A DNA stretch of 64,000 bases from Prosthecobacter sp. GTDB taxonomy: Bacteria > Verrucomicrobiota > Verrucomicrobiia > Verrucomicrobiales > Verrucomicrobiaceae. Both the position numbers and the translations under genes were made by a program. Shown piece after piece: positions 18,228 to 27,044 of the stretch (position 1 is the first letter of the stretch; each line of letters opens with the position of its first letter). The stretch lies in assembly GCA_021733925.1 (NCBI GenBank), contig JAIPJY010000001.1, forward strand, positions 186,001 to 250,000, written 5' to 3'. Below the pieces are notes generated by a model that did no database searches, was not told the origin of the DNA, and saw only the letters and a program-made list of their open reading frames with translations.

Positions 18228-19520
18228 ATGCACAGCTTCCGCTACCACCAAGGCCAGTTATTCGCCGAAAACGTCTCCCTTCAGTCCCTCGCCGAGAAAC
18301 ACGGCACGCCGCTCTACGTCTACTCCAAGAGCACCATCACCGGCCACTACACGCGTTTGGACGCCGCTCTGGCAAAGCTGGACCACCTGATCTGCTTCGC
18401 GGTGAAGGCGAACTCAAACATCGCCGTGCTCAACACTATCGCCAAACTCGGCGGCGGCTTTGACATCGTCTCGGCTGGCGAACTCTACCGCGTCATCAAG
18501 GCCGGTGGCGATCCCGCCAAATGCACCTTCGCCGGTGTCGGCAAAACCCGCGATGAAATCGAGTACGCCCTCAAGCAGGGCATCTACTGCTTCAATGCGG
18601 AGTCCGAGGCCGAACTGCACTACATCAACCAGGTCGCCGGCGAGCTCGGCATGCAGGCCCCCGTGGCTGTCCGCGTGAACCCCAATGTGGATGCGAAGAC
18701 GCACGCCAAAATCACCACCGGCAAAAGCGAGAACAAGTTCGGCATCGATTTCGACCAGATCATCGACGTCTACGCCCGCGTGGCCGCCGACTGCCCCAAC
18801 CTGATCATCAAAGGTCTTCAGATGCACATCGGTTCGCAGCTCACCAATGTTGATCCCTTCCTGGAAGCCGTTCAGAAGGTCATCCCGCTCGTGACCCAGG
18901 TGAAAAAGAGCTACGGCATCGAATTCTTCAGCATCGGCGGCGGCATCGGCATCAACTACAAGCAGAGCCTCGACTCCGGTGACTCCACCTGGTGGGAGGA
19001 GAACGCCGAAGTCCATCCGCTCACGATTCAGGCATATGCCGAAGCCGTGGTGCCGCACCTCGAACCGCTCGGTCTGCGCATTCTTTGCGAACCCGGCCGC
19101 TTCATGGTCGGCAACGCCGGCGTCATGCTCACCAAGGTGCTCTACGAAAAGCGCGGTTCCGCCAAGATCTTCAAAATCGTCGATGCCGGAATGAACGACC
19201 TCATTCGCCCAACCCTTTACGAAGGCTGGCATCAGATCGTGCCGCTCAAGCAGCCTGCGAACGACACCGTCGAGAAAGTCGATGTGGTCGGTCCGATCTG
19301 TGAATCCGGCGACTTCCTTGCCCAGAACCGCGAACTCCCGCTCGTCAAAGAGGGCGAATATCTCGCCGTGCTCAGCGCCGGAGCTTATGGTTTCACCATG
19401 GCTTCGAACTACAACACGCGCCCCATGCCCGCTGAAATCCTCGTCGAAGGTGACAAAGCCACCGTCGTGCGCGAACGCCAGACCCTCGAAGACGTCCTCA
19501 AAGGCGAGCACATCGCCTGA
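18228..19520 (+). CDS. lysA: Diaminopimelate decarboxylase
   Basis: A 430-residue fold-type III PLP enzyme that converts meso-diaminopimelate to L-lysine. The PLP lysine is K60 in CFAVKANSNIAVL. Other family marks are FDIVSAGELYRVIKAGG, the HIGSQL segment after LQMHIGSQLTN, GGGIGINY, EPGRFMVGNAGVMLTKVLY and GPICESGDFLAQNREL containing the active-site Cys region CESGD. ATG 18228 gives the family's usual N-terminus (FRYHQGQLFAENVSLQSLAE); an upstream in-frame ATG at 17976 runs inside the preceding gene. LL-DAP aminotransferase at the far end of the window supplies the preceding steps, indicating the DapL route to lysine. Confidence 0.97.
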   Translation: MHSFRYHQGQLFAENVSLQSLAEKHGTPLYVYSKSTITGHYTRLDAALAKLDHLICFAVKANSNIAVLNTIAKLGGGFDIVSAGELYRVIKAGGDPAKCTFAGVGKTRDEIEYALKQGIYCFNAESEAELHYINQVAGELGMQAPVAVRVNPNVDAKTHAKITTGKSENKFGIDFDQIIDVYARVAADCPNLIIKGLQMHIGSQLTNVDPFLEAVQKVIPLVTQVKKSYGIEFFSIGGGIGINYKQSLDSGDSTWWEENAEVHPLTIQAYAEAVVPHLEPLGLRILCEPGRFMVGNAGVMLTKVLYEKRGSAKIFKIVDAGMNDLIRPTLYEGWHQIVPLKQPANDTVEKVDVVGPICESGDFLAQNRELPLVKEGEYLAVLSAGAYGFTMASNYNTRPMPAEILVEGDKATVVRERQTLEDVLKGEHIA

Positions 19521-19541
19521 TTACTTACGCGCACCCACTCG

Positions 19542-20465
19542 ATGCACATCGCCGACATTCTCCAAGACCAGCGCCCGACACTCTCCTTTGAGTTCTTCCC
19601 GCCGAAGAGCGCCGAAGCCTTTGAGGCACTGTATCAGACCATCGGCGAACTCGAAGCCTTCAAACCTTCGTTTGTCAGCGTCACCTACGGCGCGGGCGGT
19701 TCCACACGCGAGCTCACGCACGATCTCGTGGTGCGCATCAAAACCACCACGAGTCTCGATGCCGTGCCGCACCTCACCTGCGTCTGCCACAGCGAGGCCG
19801 ACATTGCCTCCATCTTGGAGCGATACGCGAAGGCGGGCGTGAGCAACATCCTCGCCCTCGGCGGTGATCCCCCGAAGAATCTTGCTAACTACGACCGCGC
19901 GAAAGACGCCTTCCAGCACGCCGCCGACCTCGTCGCCTTCATCAAGAAGTTCAACGACAGCGGTGCGCATCCCGACAAGCGCGGCTTTGGCATCGGTGTC
20001 GCCGGATTCCCCGAAGGCCATCCCACCACGCCGAACCGCGTGCTGGAAATGGAACATCTCAAGGCCAAGGTCGATGCCGGTGCGGACTACATCTGCACGC
20101 AGCTCTTCTTCGACAACCACGACTTCTACGACTTCCGCGAGCGCTGCCAGTTGGCTGGGATCAACATCCCCATCATCGCCGGCATCATGCCCATCACCAG
20201 CGCCTCCGGCATGCGCCGCATGGCCGAACTCGCCGCCGGTGCGCGTTACCCGGCCAAGCTCCTGCGCGCCATCCAGCGCTGCGGTGGTGACGAAGCCGCC
20301 GTGCAAAAGGTCGGCATCCATTATGCCACGGAGCAGTGCCATGATCTGCTCGATCACGGTGTCGACGGCATCCATTTCTACACCCTGAACAAATCCCACG
20401 CCACGCGCGAGATCTACTCCAGTCTCGGCATTCGTGACTCCGCTGCCGTGCGTCCACATTCATGA
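19542..20465 (+). CDS. metF: 5,10-methylenetetrahydrofolate reductase
   Basis: A 307-residue FAD-dependent TIM-barrel enzyme that makes 5-methyl-THF for methionine synthesis. Family signatures are LSFEFFPPKSAEAFEALY at the N-terminus with the catalytic Glu, FVSVTYGAGGSTRELT, HLTCVCHSEADI, ILALGGDPPK, GVAGFPEGHP and YICTQLFFDNHDFYDF. Length matches bacterial MetF (about 296 residues). It begins 22 bp after lysA and overlaps the following ROK kinase gene by 4 bp, so lysA-metF-ROK kinase is probably one transcript. Confidence 0.96.
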   Translation: MHIADILQDQRPTLSFEFFPPKSAEAFEALYQTIGELEAFKPSFVSVTYGAGGSTRELTHDLVVRIKTTTSLDAVPHLTCVCHSEADIASILERYAKAGVSNILALGGDPPKNLANYDRAKDAFQHAADLVAFIKKFNDSGAHPDKRGFGIGVAGFPEGHPTTPNRVLEMEHLKAKVDAGADYICTQLFFDNHDFYDFRERCQLAGINIPIIAGIMPITSASGMRRMAELAAGARYPAKLLRAIQRCGGDEAAVQKVGIHYATEQCHDLLDHGVDGIHFYTLNKSHATREIYSSLGIRDSAAVRPHS

Positions 20466-21409
20466 GCGAAGAACCGCCCCTCATCGCCGCCATTGAGGCC
20501 GGCGGCACCAAGTTCGTCTGCGCGGTCGGCACCGGCCCTCACGATGTTCGCGACGTCACGCGCATCGACACCACGAATCCAGAAGACACGCTCGCCGGAG
20601 TGACCCGCTTCTTGTCGATGGCCAAGTCGAAGTACGGCTCCATTGCTGCGATCGGCATCGGTTCTTTCGGCCCCATCGACCTCGACAGAACAAGCGAGAC
20701 CTACGGCTACATCACCACCACGCCAAAGCCCGGCTGGCAGTTCACCAACATCGTTTCCAAGCTGCACGACCGTTACCACGTGCCCATTGCCTGGGACACC
20801 GATGTGAACGCCGCCGTGTTCGCTGAATATCTCTGGGGTGCCGGGCAGGACACAGATCCGCTCATTTACATCACCGTCGGCACGGGTGTCGGCGGCGGGG
20901 TCCTTATCAATGGTCAGTTGCTGCACGGTGCGCTGCATCCTGAGATTGGTCATCTCCTGGTGCCACCGCCGCATAACTCCTCATCGATTCAACAGGCCTG
21001 CCACTGCCCGTTTCACAAAAGCTGTGTTGAAGGTTACGTCAGCGGCACCTCCCTGGCCTCCCGCTGGGGTGTCAAGGCGGATGCTTTGCCTCCCGATCAT
21101 CCCGCATGGGAAGAAGTTGCCGATGTCATGGCGCATGCGCTGATGAATCTCACACTCAGCATCTCACCCAAGCGCATCATTCTCGGTGGTGGTGTCATGA
21201 GTCAGGATCACATCCTGCCGCTCATTCGCGGCCAGCTCCACAGGCTCAACAATGGGTACCTCCGCATCCCCGAACTTGGCCGCAACATCGACGACTTCAT
21301 CGTCTCTCCCGGTCTGGGTGCACGCTCAGGACTGCTCGGAGCGCTGGCGCTCGGGAAGATTGAGCTGGACCGGCATTTGAATCAAAATGCCGGGGCTTCG
21401 GTGGCTTAA
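20462..21409 (+). CDS. ROK-family sugar kinase (fructokinase type)
   Basis: A 315-residue ROK protein. The phosphate loop is AAIEAGGTKFVCAVG, the catalytic Asp lies in WDTDVNAAVFAEYLWGAG (D114), and the glycine-rich ITVGTGVGGGVLINGQLLHG follows. The ROK zinc site is HPEIGH (about 159-164) with CHCPFHKSC (180-188). The EIGHLLVPP sequence and TTPKPGW segment resemble fructokinases of the GmuE/ScrK group, so phosphorylation of fructose is the best guess, though glucose or mannose is possible. It lacks a DNA-binding domain, so it is not a ROK repressor. Overlaps metF by 4 bp. Confidence 0.87.
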   Translation: MSEEPPLIAAIEAGGTKFVCAVGTGPHDVRDVTRIDTTNPEDTLAGVTRFLSMAKSKYGSIAAIGIGSFGPIDLDRTSETYGYITTTPKPGWQFTNIVSKLHDRYHVPIAWDTDVNAAVFAEYLWGAGQDTDPLIYITVGTGVGGGVLINGQLLHGALHPEIGHLLVPPPHNSSSIQQACHCPFHKSCVEGYVSGTSLASRWGVKADALPPDHPAWEEVADVMAHALMNLTLSISPKRIILGGGVMSQDHILPLIRGQLHRLNNGYLRIPELGRNIDDFIVSPGLGARSGLLGALALGKIELDRHLNQNAGASVA

Positions 21410-21534
21410 GCTGTTGCCTTGGGATTGTCTTTCTTGCTTTTGATGCGAAGTGAAGTGCTTGTTGGCGTCTTATCAGGGGGCGTTGACCTGTTCGACAAAA
21501 TTTCGTCTCGTTCATCAAGCTGGCATCTCTGACT

Positions 21535-22086
21535 ATGAAACGATTTCTTAACAAGATTCGAAATCTCCTTTTCACAAGCTATTGCCAATTCCACAAGGTG
21601 ATCACACTTGGTCGAAGTTATGTGAGCGGCAGCTGGCCTGTGATATGCAACCAGGGATCGTTTCATTTGGGAAGGGGAGTCTGCTTCCGTTCGTTTCGAA
21701 CCAAAACTAGGATCGATGTGTTCAAAGGTGCCAGCTTAAACATTGGAGATGGCTGCTATATCAATGATGGAGTGAACATCTGCTGTTCCACCAGCATCAC
21801 CATTGGGACGAATACCAAAATCGCCGATTGGGTGGTGTTGTACGACACCGATTTTCACCCGATCGAACCCACTTCTCCGGTCCACTCCGAGAGCATCACC
21901 CTTGGAAAAAATGTATGGATTGGAGCTCGTGCCATGATTCTTCCAGGCTCGGTCATCGGAGATCATTCGGTCATTGCGGCTGGAGCGATTGTGCGTGGAC
22001 ACATCCCCGCATGGAGCATTGCTGCAGGGATTCCTGCCAAGGTGATCAAGACTTTCACATGTGATGATGACTGGGTTCGGCCCTGA
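21535..22086 (+). CDS. Hexapeptide-repeat acyltransferase
   Basis: A 183-residue left-handed beta-helix protein. The hexapeptide repeats run from about residue 60 to 165 (ASLNIGDGCYINDGVNICCS, ITIGTNTKIADWVVLYDTD, ITLGKNVWIGARAMILPGSV, IGDHSVIAAGAIVRG, IPAWSIAAGIPAKVIK), as in the CysE/LacA/NodL family of acyl- or acetyl-CoA dependent transferases. The histidine in DTDFHPIE is placed like the catalytic His in many O-acetyltransferases. The substrate is likely a surface sugar but that is inference. It is a single gene with more AT-rich sequence upstream and at its 5' end than its neighbours, possibly acquired horizontally. Confidence 0.85.
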   Translation: MKRFLNKIRNLLFTSYCQFHKVITLGRSYVSGSWPVICNQGSFHLGRGVCFRSFRTKTRIDVFKGASLNIGDGCYINDGVNICCSTSITIGTNTKIADWVVLYDTDFHPIEPTSPVHSESITLGKNVWIGARAMILPGSVIGDHSVIAAGAIVRGHIPAWSIAAGIPAKVIKTFTCDDDWVRP

Positions 22087-22162
22087 GGCCGGACAATGCG
22101 CCATCGTCGCCGGCCACTTTCTGTTCAAGCAGTTGAACTGGCCCAAGCGGTAGCCCGGTCCG

Positions 22163-22750
22163 TTACGCCTGTTCCTTTGTCCAAAAGGTCAGCGTCTTCG
22201 GTGATTCAGTTTCTTCACCAATCTCCTTCCAGACAAAGGTGGCCTGCAGTTCTGGACGCTTCACATAGCCCTGGCTGTCCCAGAATTCATCGAGCGGTCG
22301 ATAGTCTTTCGGGCGCAGTGGGTGCTCGGCAGGACGGTCCACCGCGCAGAAGGTGCTGAGTTTCATGCCCAGGTTTCGAACATGGGACTCACGCCGCACA
22401 AAGAACTCCTTGCCGATGCCCTGACCGCGATAGGCGGGCAGCAGGATCGATTCCCCGAAGTAGCAAATGGTGGAGAGATCGTGCCCGGCCTGCACGAACG
22501 CCGCTTGAAATTCCGGCCCTTCATCGACCATGGGCAGACAGGTGGTGGCGCCGACAACTCGGTCATCATCAAACACCAGGACGACAAGACTGCCGCTCGA
22601 CTGCAGGTAGGTGCTCAGATACCCGCGCTCATTCTCCAGATTGCCCACATACAGATAGGGATACTCATGGAACACCGCGATGCGCAGTTCGCCCAGCGCA
22701 TCCAGATGTGGTGCCAGTTCAGCGCCATGGAAGTTTTGCAGACGGAGCAT
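22163..22750 (-). CDS. GNAT-family N-acetyltransferase
   Basis: A 195-residue protein. A GNAT fold is indicated by LVVLVFDDDRVVGATTCLPM (beta4), and by the acetyl-CoA binding motif A, YFGESILLPAYRGQGIGKEF, containing the Q/RxxGxG/A-type RGQGIG. C-terminal LRPKDYRPLDEFWDSQGY follows the usual Y/F ending of GNAT enzymes. The substrate is not predictable. ATG 22750 lies 3 bp after the sufE stop, the best start, although the open frame continues to 22873 inside sufE. It is the last gene of the pseudokinase-sufE-GNAT operon. Confidence 0.83.
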   Translation of the reverse strand: MLRLQNFHGAELAPHLDALGELRIAVFHEYPYLYVGNLENERGYLSTYLQSSGSLVVLVFDDDRVVGATTCLPMVDEGPEFQAAFVQAGHDLSTICYFGESILLPAYRGQGIGKEFFVRRESHVRNLGMKLSTFCAVDRPAEHPLRPKDYRPLDEFWDSQGYVKRPELQATFVWKEIGEETESPKTLTFWTKEQA

Positions 22751-22752
22751 GG

Positions 22753-23178
22753 TCAATGGGACAAGTTTGAAGTGATGAACTGGTTCGCCATCACTTGGAT
22801 CCTCAGGCGCATATTGGCCAGACCATTCAAGCGCGTGGGCGAAAGCATTTTGGTGAAGCCGCAGGCTTCCCACACACGCGGCTCAATCACGGCGGCTTCG
22901 GCAGGATCAGCATCGCTGTACAACTCGCATAACAAAGCGGCGAGCCCCTTGACCATGGGTGATTCGGCATCGCAGATGAAGCGCGTGCGGCCATCGACGA
23001 GTTCACCATGCAGCCAGACGCGCGAGACACAGCCGGGTACAAGATTCGCTTCACTTTTGTACGCATCATCCAGCTTCAGCGCATGCCCGCGCGAGACGAT
23101 CGCGTTCAGGCGCTCGTGCGGATCGTGGATGATGTTCAGGTCATCGATGAGCGACTGCTGTTTTTCATCAAGGCTCAT
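22753..23178 (-). CDS. sufE: SufE-family Fe-S cluster assembly protein
   Basis: A 141-residue protein of typical SufE length. SufE accepts the persulfide sulfur from the cysteine desulfurase SufS. Features are the N-terminal helix SLIDDLNIIHDPHERLNAIV, the sulfur-acceptor cysteine C50 in ANLVPGCVSRVWLHGE, the acidic DAESPMVKGLAALLCELY region and the C-terminal RLNGLANMRLRIQ. SufS and other Suf components are not in the window. It overlaps the upstream pseudokinase gene by 4 bp and is followed by a GNAT gene 3 bp later. Confidence 0.92.
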   Translation of the reverse strand: MSLDEKQQSLIDDLNIIHDPHERLNAIVSRGHALKLDDAYKSEANLVPGCVSRVWLHGELVDGRTRFICDAESPMVKGLAALLCELYSDADPAEAAVIEPRVWEACGFTKMLSPTRLNGLANMRLRIQVMANQFITSNLSH

Positions 23179-25775
23179 TTCAACTTCGCGAGTCGGCCTT
23201 TGCTCCAGTTGAGACCCGTTTGGATGGCTTCATCATTGGCGAGAGACGCGGCAAGTTTTTCCCAGATGGCCACGGCGTTGGCAAAGGCAGCCTTTGCCTC
23301 GGTCTTCTTGCCCGCGCTCTCGCTGGTGTGGCCCAGCGATCCGTAGAGCTGCGCGAGCTGGCTGGCCCACATGCGGCGCTCCGGGGTGAGCGTGTCATTG
23401 GCAGGCTGTGCTTGAATGAGTGCTTCGAGCGATTCCACGGCCTGCTTTGCAATCGGGATGGAGGCGGTAGTCTTGCCGCTGTCAGCGAGCAGTTCAGCGT
23501 ATTCGCCACGCAGTTTGGCCAGCAGAAAACCATAGCGGACGTTGTCCTTGTCGTCCGCGAGAATTTCATTCACCAGTTCGATGGCGTCCTGCTTCTTCTT
23601 GCTTGCCTCCGAAGGGCTGCCGGCATCGCGCGCGAGCGAGGCGATGGCGCCGTAGTTGCGGGCGAGCAGGTACTTCACCTCCGCCCACTCAGGCAGCAGA
23701 CGGTTGAGCTCCAGCAGGATCGGGACGGCCTGGTTGTGCGCCTCCTTGGCATCCGCGCCACTGAAATGACGCCCGATCAGTTCTGCCAGCTCGGTGTAGG
23801 CCTCGGCCAGCAGCAGTGCCTGATCCTGGTTGCGCGGGCTGCTGCCAAGTACGAGCTCGCCCATGTCCTTCACGGAATCAATCAGCGTGTTGAGCGACTC
23901 CTCGACTTTGCCCGCATCACGCTGGCTGATGCCTTTGGCAAACTTGGCTCGTGCGAGGATGAATTTTTCGTCGTTGATCAGGTCGTGACCGATCATCTTT
24001 GCATCAAGAATCGTCGGCACGCGCGCCAGCGCCTGCTCGGAGTCGGCCACATCACCATTGCGCAGCGTACGCAGGCCGTATTCGAGCCACGCACGGGCGC
24101 ACTCATTGCGCGCAAGGCGGTTTTTCGGATCCGCCGCCAGGCCCTTGTCGAGATTGACCGTGGCTTCCTTGAGCAGGGAGAGGGATTCAGCATGGCGCCC
24201 TTCGCGTCCGCGGATGTCGGAAAGGAGCAGGCTGTAGCGGCCCAGCCACTGCTGGTACAGCGCAATCTGGGCTCCTTCACCGACCCCCTTGCGGATCAAT
24301 TCAGCGGCCTGGTCACGGGCTTTCGTGAGGTAAACCACCGCCTGCGTGCTGTTGCGCAGCTTGAGATGAAGCTGGCCGATGTTGCCATACGCACGCAGCC
24401 GTTCGACGCCGAGCGCGGGTGATTGTTCCAGGGCTGGCAGGCCGCGCATGCAGTAGGCCAGCGCGTCTTTGAGCTGCTCCTTCTGAAAGCCTGCCTCCAT
24501 TTCATTGCCCGTAGGGGTCTGCAGCAGCTGCGTGAGGAACTGGTCCACCGCGTTCTGTGAGTTCTGCAGGTTTTGATCCGCCACAGCCTTGGCGCTGCGC
24601 TCGTTGTCGCGCTCACTTGTCAGCAGGTCGATGCGGCCTTGGAACGCATCACTTTTGATCTTATTAACCTCATGGATGTTGGAGATGGTGTTCTCTGCCT
24701 TGTTCAGATTTCGCTGGGTCTTGAAGGCGTAAACAAAGCAGAGCAGGAAAATGATCAGCAGAGAGATCGCCGTGGTTTGCAGTGAAAGCACCTTCTTCGC
24801 CTGCTTCTGACGCTCGCGGACCGTTTGATCACGTGATTCCTCGAGCAGGTAGTCGCTTTCGAGCAGCTCAAACTCACGCACTATTTCGCGCATGTCAGCC
24901 CAGCGCGCGGCCGGGTTCAAATCCAAGGCCCGCTCGATGATGTTGCGGCGGCGTTCCTCCCATTTGGACTGCGCCGCTTGCGGCCAGTAGATTTTCGGCT
25001 GCGCTTTGACGGCAGCCAGCAGCGCATTGCTGTCCACCTGCACCGCCAGACCCGCTGCCGCCTGCTGCCGGGCACGCTCGACCTCGCTCTCCCACATGTC
25101 CGCACCGCGTGGCAGCACACCGTTGAGCAGGCGATACGCCAGCACACCAAAGCTGTACACATCCCACGACGGCCCATAACCGGCGAACACACCATCAGGG
25201 TTTTCCGCCTGTTCCGGGCAGAGATGTACAAAGTGATCCGTCAGTTCAAGGTGATGAATGCCCCCGACCCAGCCTTGCGCGATGTCGGTGAGACGGATCG
25301 AAGATTCCGCATCGTCTTCCAGCAGGATGTTTGCCGGGCGCAGGTTGCCGTGCGGGATGCCATGCTTGTGAAGCCAGGAAAGTGCATCGGCGACCTCATA
25401 AATGTGGCGCCAGGCCTGCTCCGGTGGCAGGCCGCTGCAGGCGGATTCCAGCGTCGGCGTCTGCCACTGACGGCGGCCATGGCTGTCCTTCGTCATCACG
25501 CCGACCAGCGGCATCACGCCGACCAGCGGCATCACGCAAAAATAGGGCGTTCTGTCAAAACTGTAGCTCTCCACTGGCAGCACACCGCGATGGTGCGGCA
25601 TCTGCTGCACTGCGCGGAACGCAGTGGCCAGCGCCTTGCGGTTGATCGCCATCGAACTGAACACCTTCACCGCACAGGCTTTGCCGTTGTTGGACACCGC
25701 CCTATACACGGCACCACAGCGCCCACTGCCGACCAGGTCCTGCAATTCATGTCCGGCGATTTCAGGCAGACTCAT
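23175..25775 (-). CDS. Membrane-anchored Ser/Thr pseudokinase with C-terminal helical (TPR-like) region
   Basis: An 866-residue protein. Residues 10-305 are a protein-kinase fold: glycine loop GSGRCGAVY (16-24), ATP lysine K37 in CAVKVF, the catalytic-loop region IPHGNLRPANILL (140-152), metal-site region LTDIAQG (162-168), and the helix F segment SWDVYSFGVLAYRLLNG. The catalytic Asp of HRD is Asn144 and DFG is replaced by DIA, so catalysis is probably weak or absent. A transmembrane helix at about 333-352 separates it from ~500 residues of alpha-helical, TPR-like repeats, presumably periplasmic. A 6-residue duplication VMPLVG lies at 81-92. First gene of an operon with sufE and a GNAT protein. 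Confidence 0.85.
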   Translation of the reverse strand: MSLPEIAGHELQDLVGSGRCGAVYRAVSNNGKACAVKVFSSMAINRKALATAFRAVQQMPHHRGVLPVESYSFDRTPYFCVMPLVGVMPLVGVMTKDSHGRRQWQTPTLESACSGLPPEQAWRHIYEVADALSWLHKHGIPHGNLRPANILLEDDAESSIRLTDIAQGWVGGIHHLELTDHFVHLCPEQAENPDGVFAGYGPSWDVYSFGVLAYRLLNGVLPRGADMWESEVERARQQAAAGLAVQVDSNALLAAVKAQPKIYWPQAAQSKWEERRRNIIERALDLNPAARWADMREIVREFELLESDYLLEESRDQTVRERQKQAKKVLSLQTTAISLLIIFLLCFVYAFKTQRNLNKAENTISNIHEVNKIKSDAFQGRIDLLTSERDNERSAKAVADQNLQNSQNAVDQFLTQLLQTPTGNEMEAGFQKEQLKDALAYCMRGLPALEQSPALGVERLRAYGNIGQLHLKLRNSTQAVVYLTKARDQAAELIRKGVGEGAQIALYQQWLGRYSLLLSDIRGREGRHAESLSLLKEATVNLDKGLAADPKNRLARNECARAWLEYGLRTLRNGDVADSEQALARVPTILDAKMIGHDLINDEKFILARAKFAKGISQRDAGKVEESLNTLIDSVKDMGELVLGSSPRNQDQALLLAEAYTELAELIGRHFSGADAKEAHNQAVPILLELNRLLPEWAEVKYLLARNYGAIASLARDAGSPSEASKKKQDAIELVNEILADDKDNVRYGFLLAKLRGEYAELLADSGKTTASIPIAKQAVESLEALIQAQPANDTLTPERRMWASQLAQLYGSLGHTSESAGKKTEAKAAFANAVAIWEKLAASLANDEAIQTGLNWSKGRLAKLK
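25501..25536. repeat. 18-bp perfect tandem duplication within the pseudokinase gene
   Basis: The 18-bp unit CCGACCAGCGGCATCACG occurs twice in direct succession at 25501-25518 and 25519-25536. On the coding minus strand this duplicates six residues (VMPLVG) in the kinase N-lobe hinge region. The repeat keeps frame and looks like replication slippage; it could vary in copy number between strains. Confidence 0.9.
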
Positions 25776-25954
25776 GCGTGCTTCAGGTGTCTCTAGAGGA
25801 TGGAGGTTGACCCTGGATGACGCGGATACTGGACTGGGGCGACATCAGGGGCGCATACGATGGGGGCGGAATGGGAAATCTCAAATCTCAAAATGACGCT
25901 TTGCAAAAATCGCGTGCCACAAAAGCCAGCGCAGCCATGCTGAATGCACACCGC

Positions 25955-26386
25955 ATGAAAACTTCGAAGCCAGACCACCGCCACGATATAGAGGCGATTT
26001 ATGCCGAGCTGGAGCGACGGCCTCTGCCCCGCCAGTGTGAGATGCGCACCGGTTGCTGCCAATTCCGGCTGGCAGGTCACACGCCAATGCTCACCCGGGG
26101 GGAAGCTTTATATGCGGCTCAGGGAGTTCGTGCTAGCGGGCGCAAAGCGCTCAAACCTCATCCTGACGGGGCCTGCCCTCTTTTGGGGCGAGATGGTTGC
26201 TGCACCATCTACAAAAACCGCCCTTTTGGCTGCCGCACACACTTTTGTGCCGAAGCCGGTGGCATGTATCCACGAAAGCATGTCGCAGATCTCATCCAGC
26301 GCCTCGAAGCCCTCGACGAACGTCTCGGTGGCAGCGGTTCACGCCCGCTCGAAGCCGCCGTCAGTGACGCACTGGCAGAAATGTGA
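25955..26386 (+). CDS. YkgJ-family cysteine-cluster protein
   Basis: A 143-residue protein from the chosen start, with eight cysteines (C28, C34, C35, C74, C82, C83, C93, C98) in the pattern CEMRTGCCQF ... GACPLLGRDGCCTIYKNRPF followed by GCRTHFC, as in the zinc- or iron-chelating YkgJ/UPF0153 family. The role of the family is not well defined; metal or Fe-S binding is expected from the cysteines. The frame stays open upstream to 25817, with further in-frame ATGs at 25871 and 25937, so the start is uncertain; I used the one closest to the conserved domain. It lies divergently from the pseudokinase and converges on a cytochrome gene. Confidence 0.8.
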   Translation: MKTSKPDHRHDIEAIYAELERRPLPRQCEMRTGCCQFRLAGHTPMLTRGEALYAAQGVRASGRKALKPHPDGACPLLGRDGCCTIYKNRPFGCRTHFCAEAGGMYPRKHVADLIQRLEALDERLGGSGSRPLEAAVSDALAEM

Positions 26387-26388
26387 CC

Positions 26389-26961
26389 TCAAGGAGCCGC
26401 GCAATCACGCGCCAGCTTCTGGCTGGCCTCGGACAGCCTCGTCAGCGCCACAGTTGCCTCTTTGCCGTTGGCGGGCAGCTTCAGCACGACGTTGTCGCCT
26501 TCCAGGCGCACAAAACCCGCCTTGATCGTTTTGCCTTCGGTACTGGTCCAGCTCATGATCGGCGGCAGCGATTTTTTCACCGCCACCGCAGCCATCTTCG
26601 GCGCATCTTTGTCAAAACTCGCCCCTTCAGAGATCCATTCCGTGATCTTTTTGATCTCCGCTCCCGAGAGGTTCTCATTGGGCGGCATGTGGTTCTTGCC
26701 GTCATTGACGATGACTTCGAGGAAATGGCTTTCCGAGGGTTTTCCCGGACGGATCTGCGCCACATCGTTGTCAGCAATGTCCATTTTGAAGGTCTTCAGG
26801 TCGTCGAACACGAAGCCCCCCTTCTTTTTCCCGGTTTTCTCACTGTGGCACTCGTAGCAGTTCCGCTCCAAAATGGGCTGGATGTCCTTTTGGAAATCCG
26901 CCGCAAAAACGGATGAGACAGCTAGGAATGGAACGATCAGGGAAGGGCGAAGCAGGGACAT
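26389..26961 (-). CDS. Exported planctomycete-type cytochrome c domain protein
   Basis: A 190-residue protein with signal peptide (MSLLRPSLIVPFLAVSSVFAAD). The heme site CYECH lies near residue 35 in DIQPILERNCYECHSEKTGK, followed by LKTFKMD, the conserved PGKPSESHFLEVIV region, and NHMPPNENLSGAEIKKITEWIS with the axial-ligand type MPP motif. This matches the PSCyt (planctomycete cytochrome C) domain seen in PVC c-type cytochromes. The C-terminal ~60 residues (KTIKAGFVRLEGDNVVLKL) resemble a small SHD1-like beta domain. It converges with the YkgJ gene and diverges from the RluA-type gene. Confidence 0.87.
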   Translation of the reverse strand: MSLLRPSLIVPFLAVSSVFAADFQKDIQPILERNCYECHSEKTGKKKGGFVFDDLKTFKMDIADNDVAQIRPGKPSESHFLEVIVNDGKNHMPPNENLSGAEIKKITEWISEGASFDKDAPKMAAVAVKKSLPPIMSWTSTEGKTIKAGFVRLEGDNVVLKLPANGKEATVALTRLSEASQKLARDCAAP

Positions 26962-27044
26962 AGAAGGCGCGTTTTTGAGCTCAGCAGGAACGTGCCATCC
27001 CGCTTTTCCTTAGCCAGCATCTTTTTTCCGTGGCATGAGACCCC

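Noticed and set aside
18414-19511. 365-codon minus-strand frame opposite lysA
   Set aside because: LysA is unambiguous on the plus strand; the antisense protein is rich in G, D, V and H as expected from reversed GC-rich codons.
23220-24422. 400-codon plus-strand frame opposite the pseudokinase C-terminal region
   Set aside because: Antisense to the helical region; no motif and no plausible start context.
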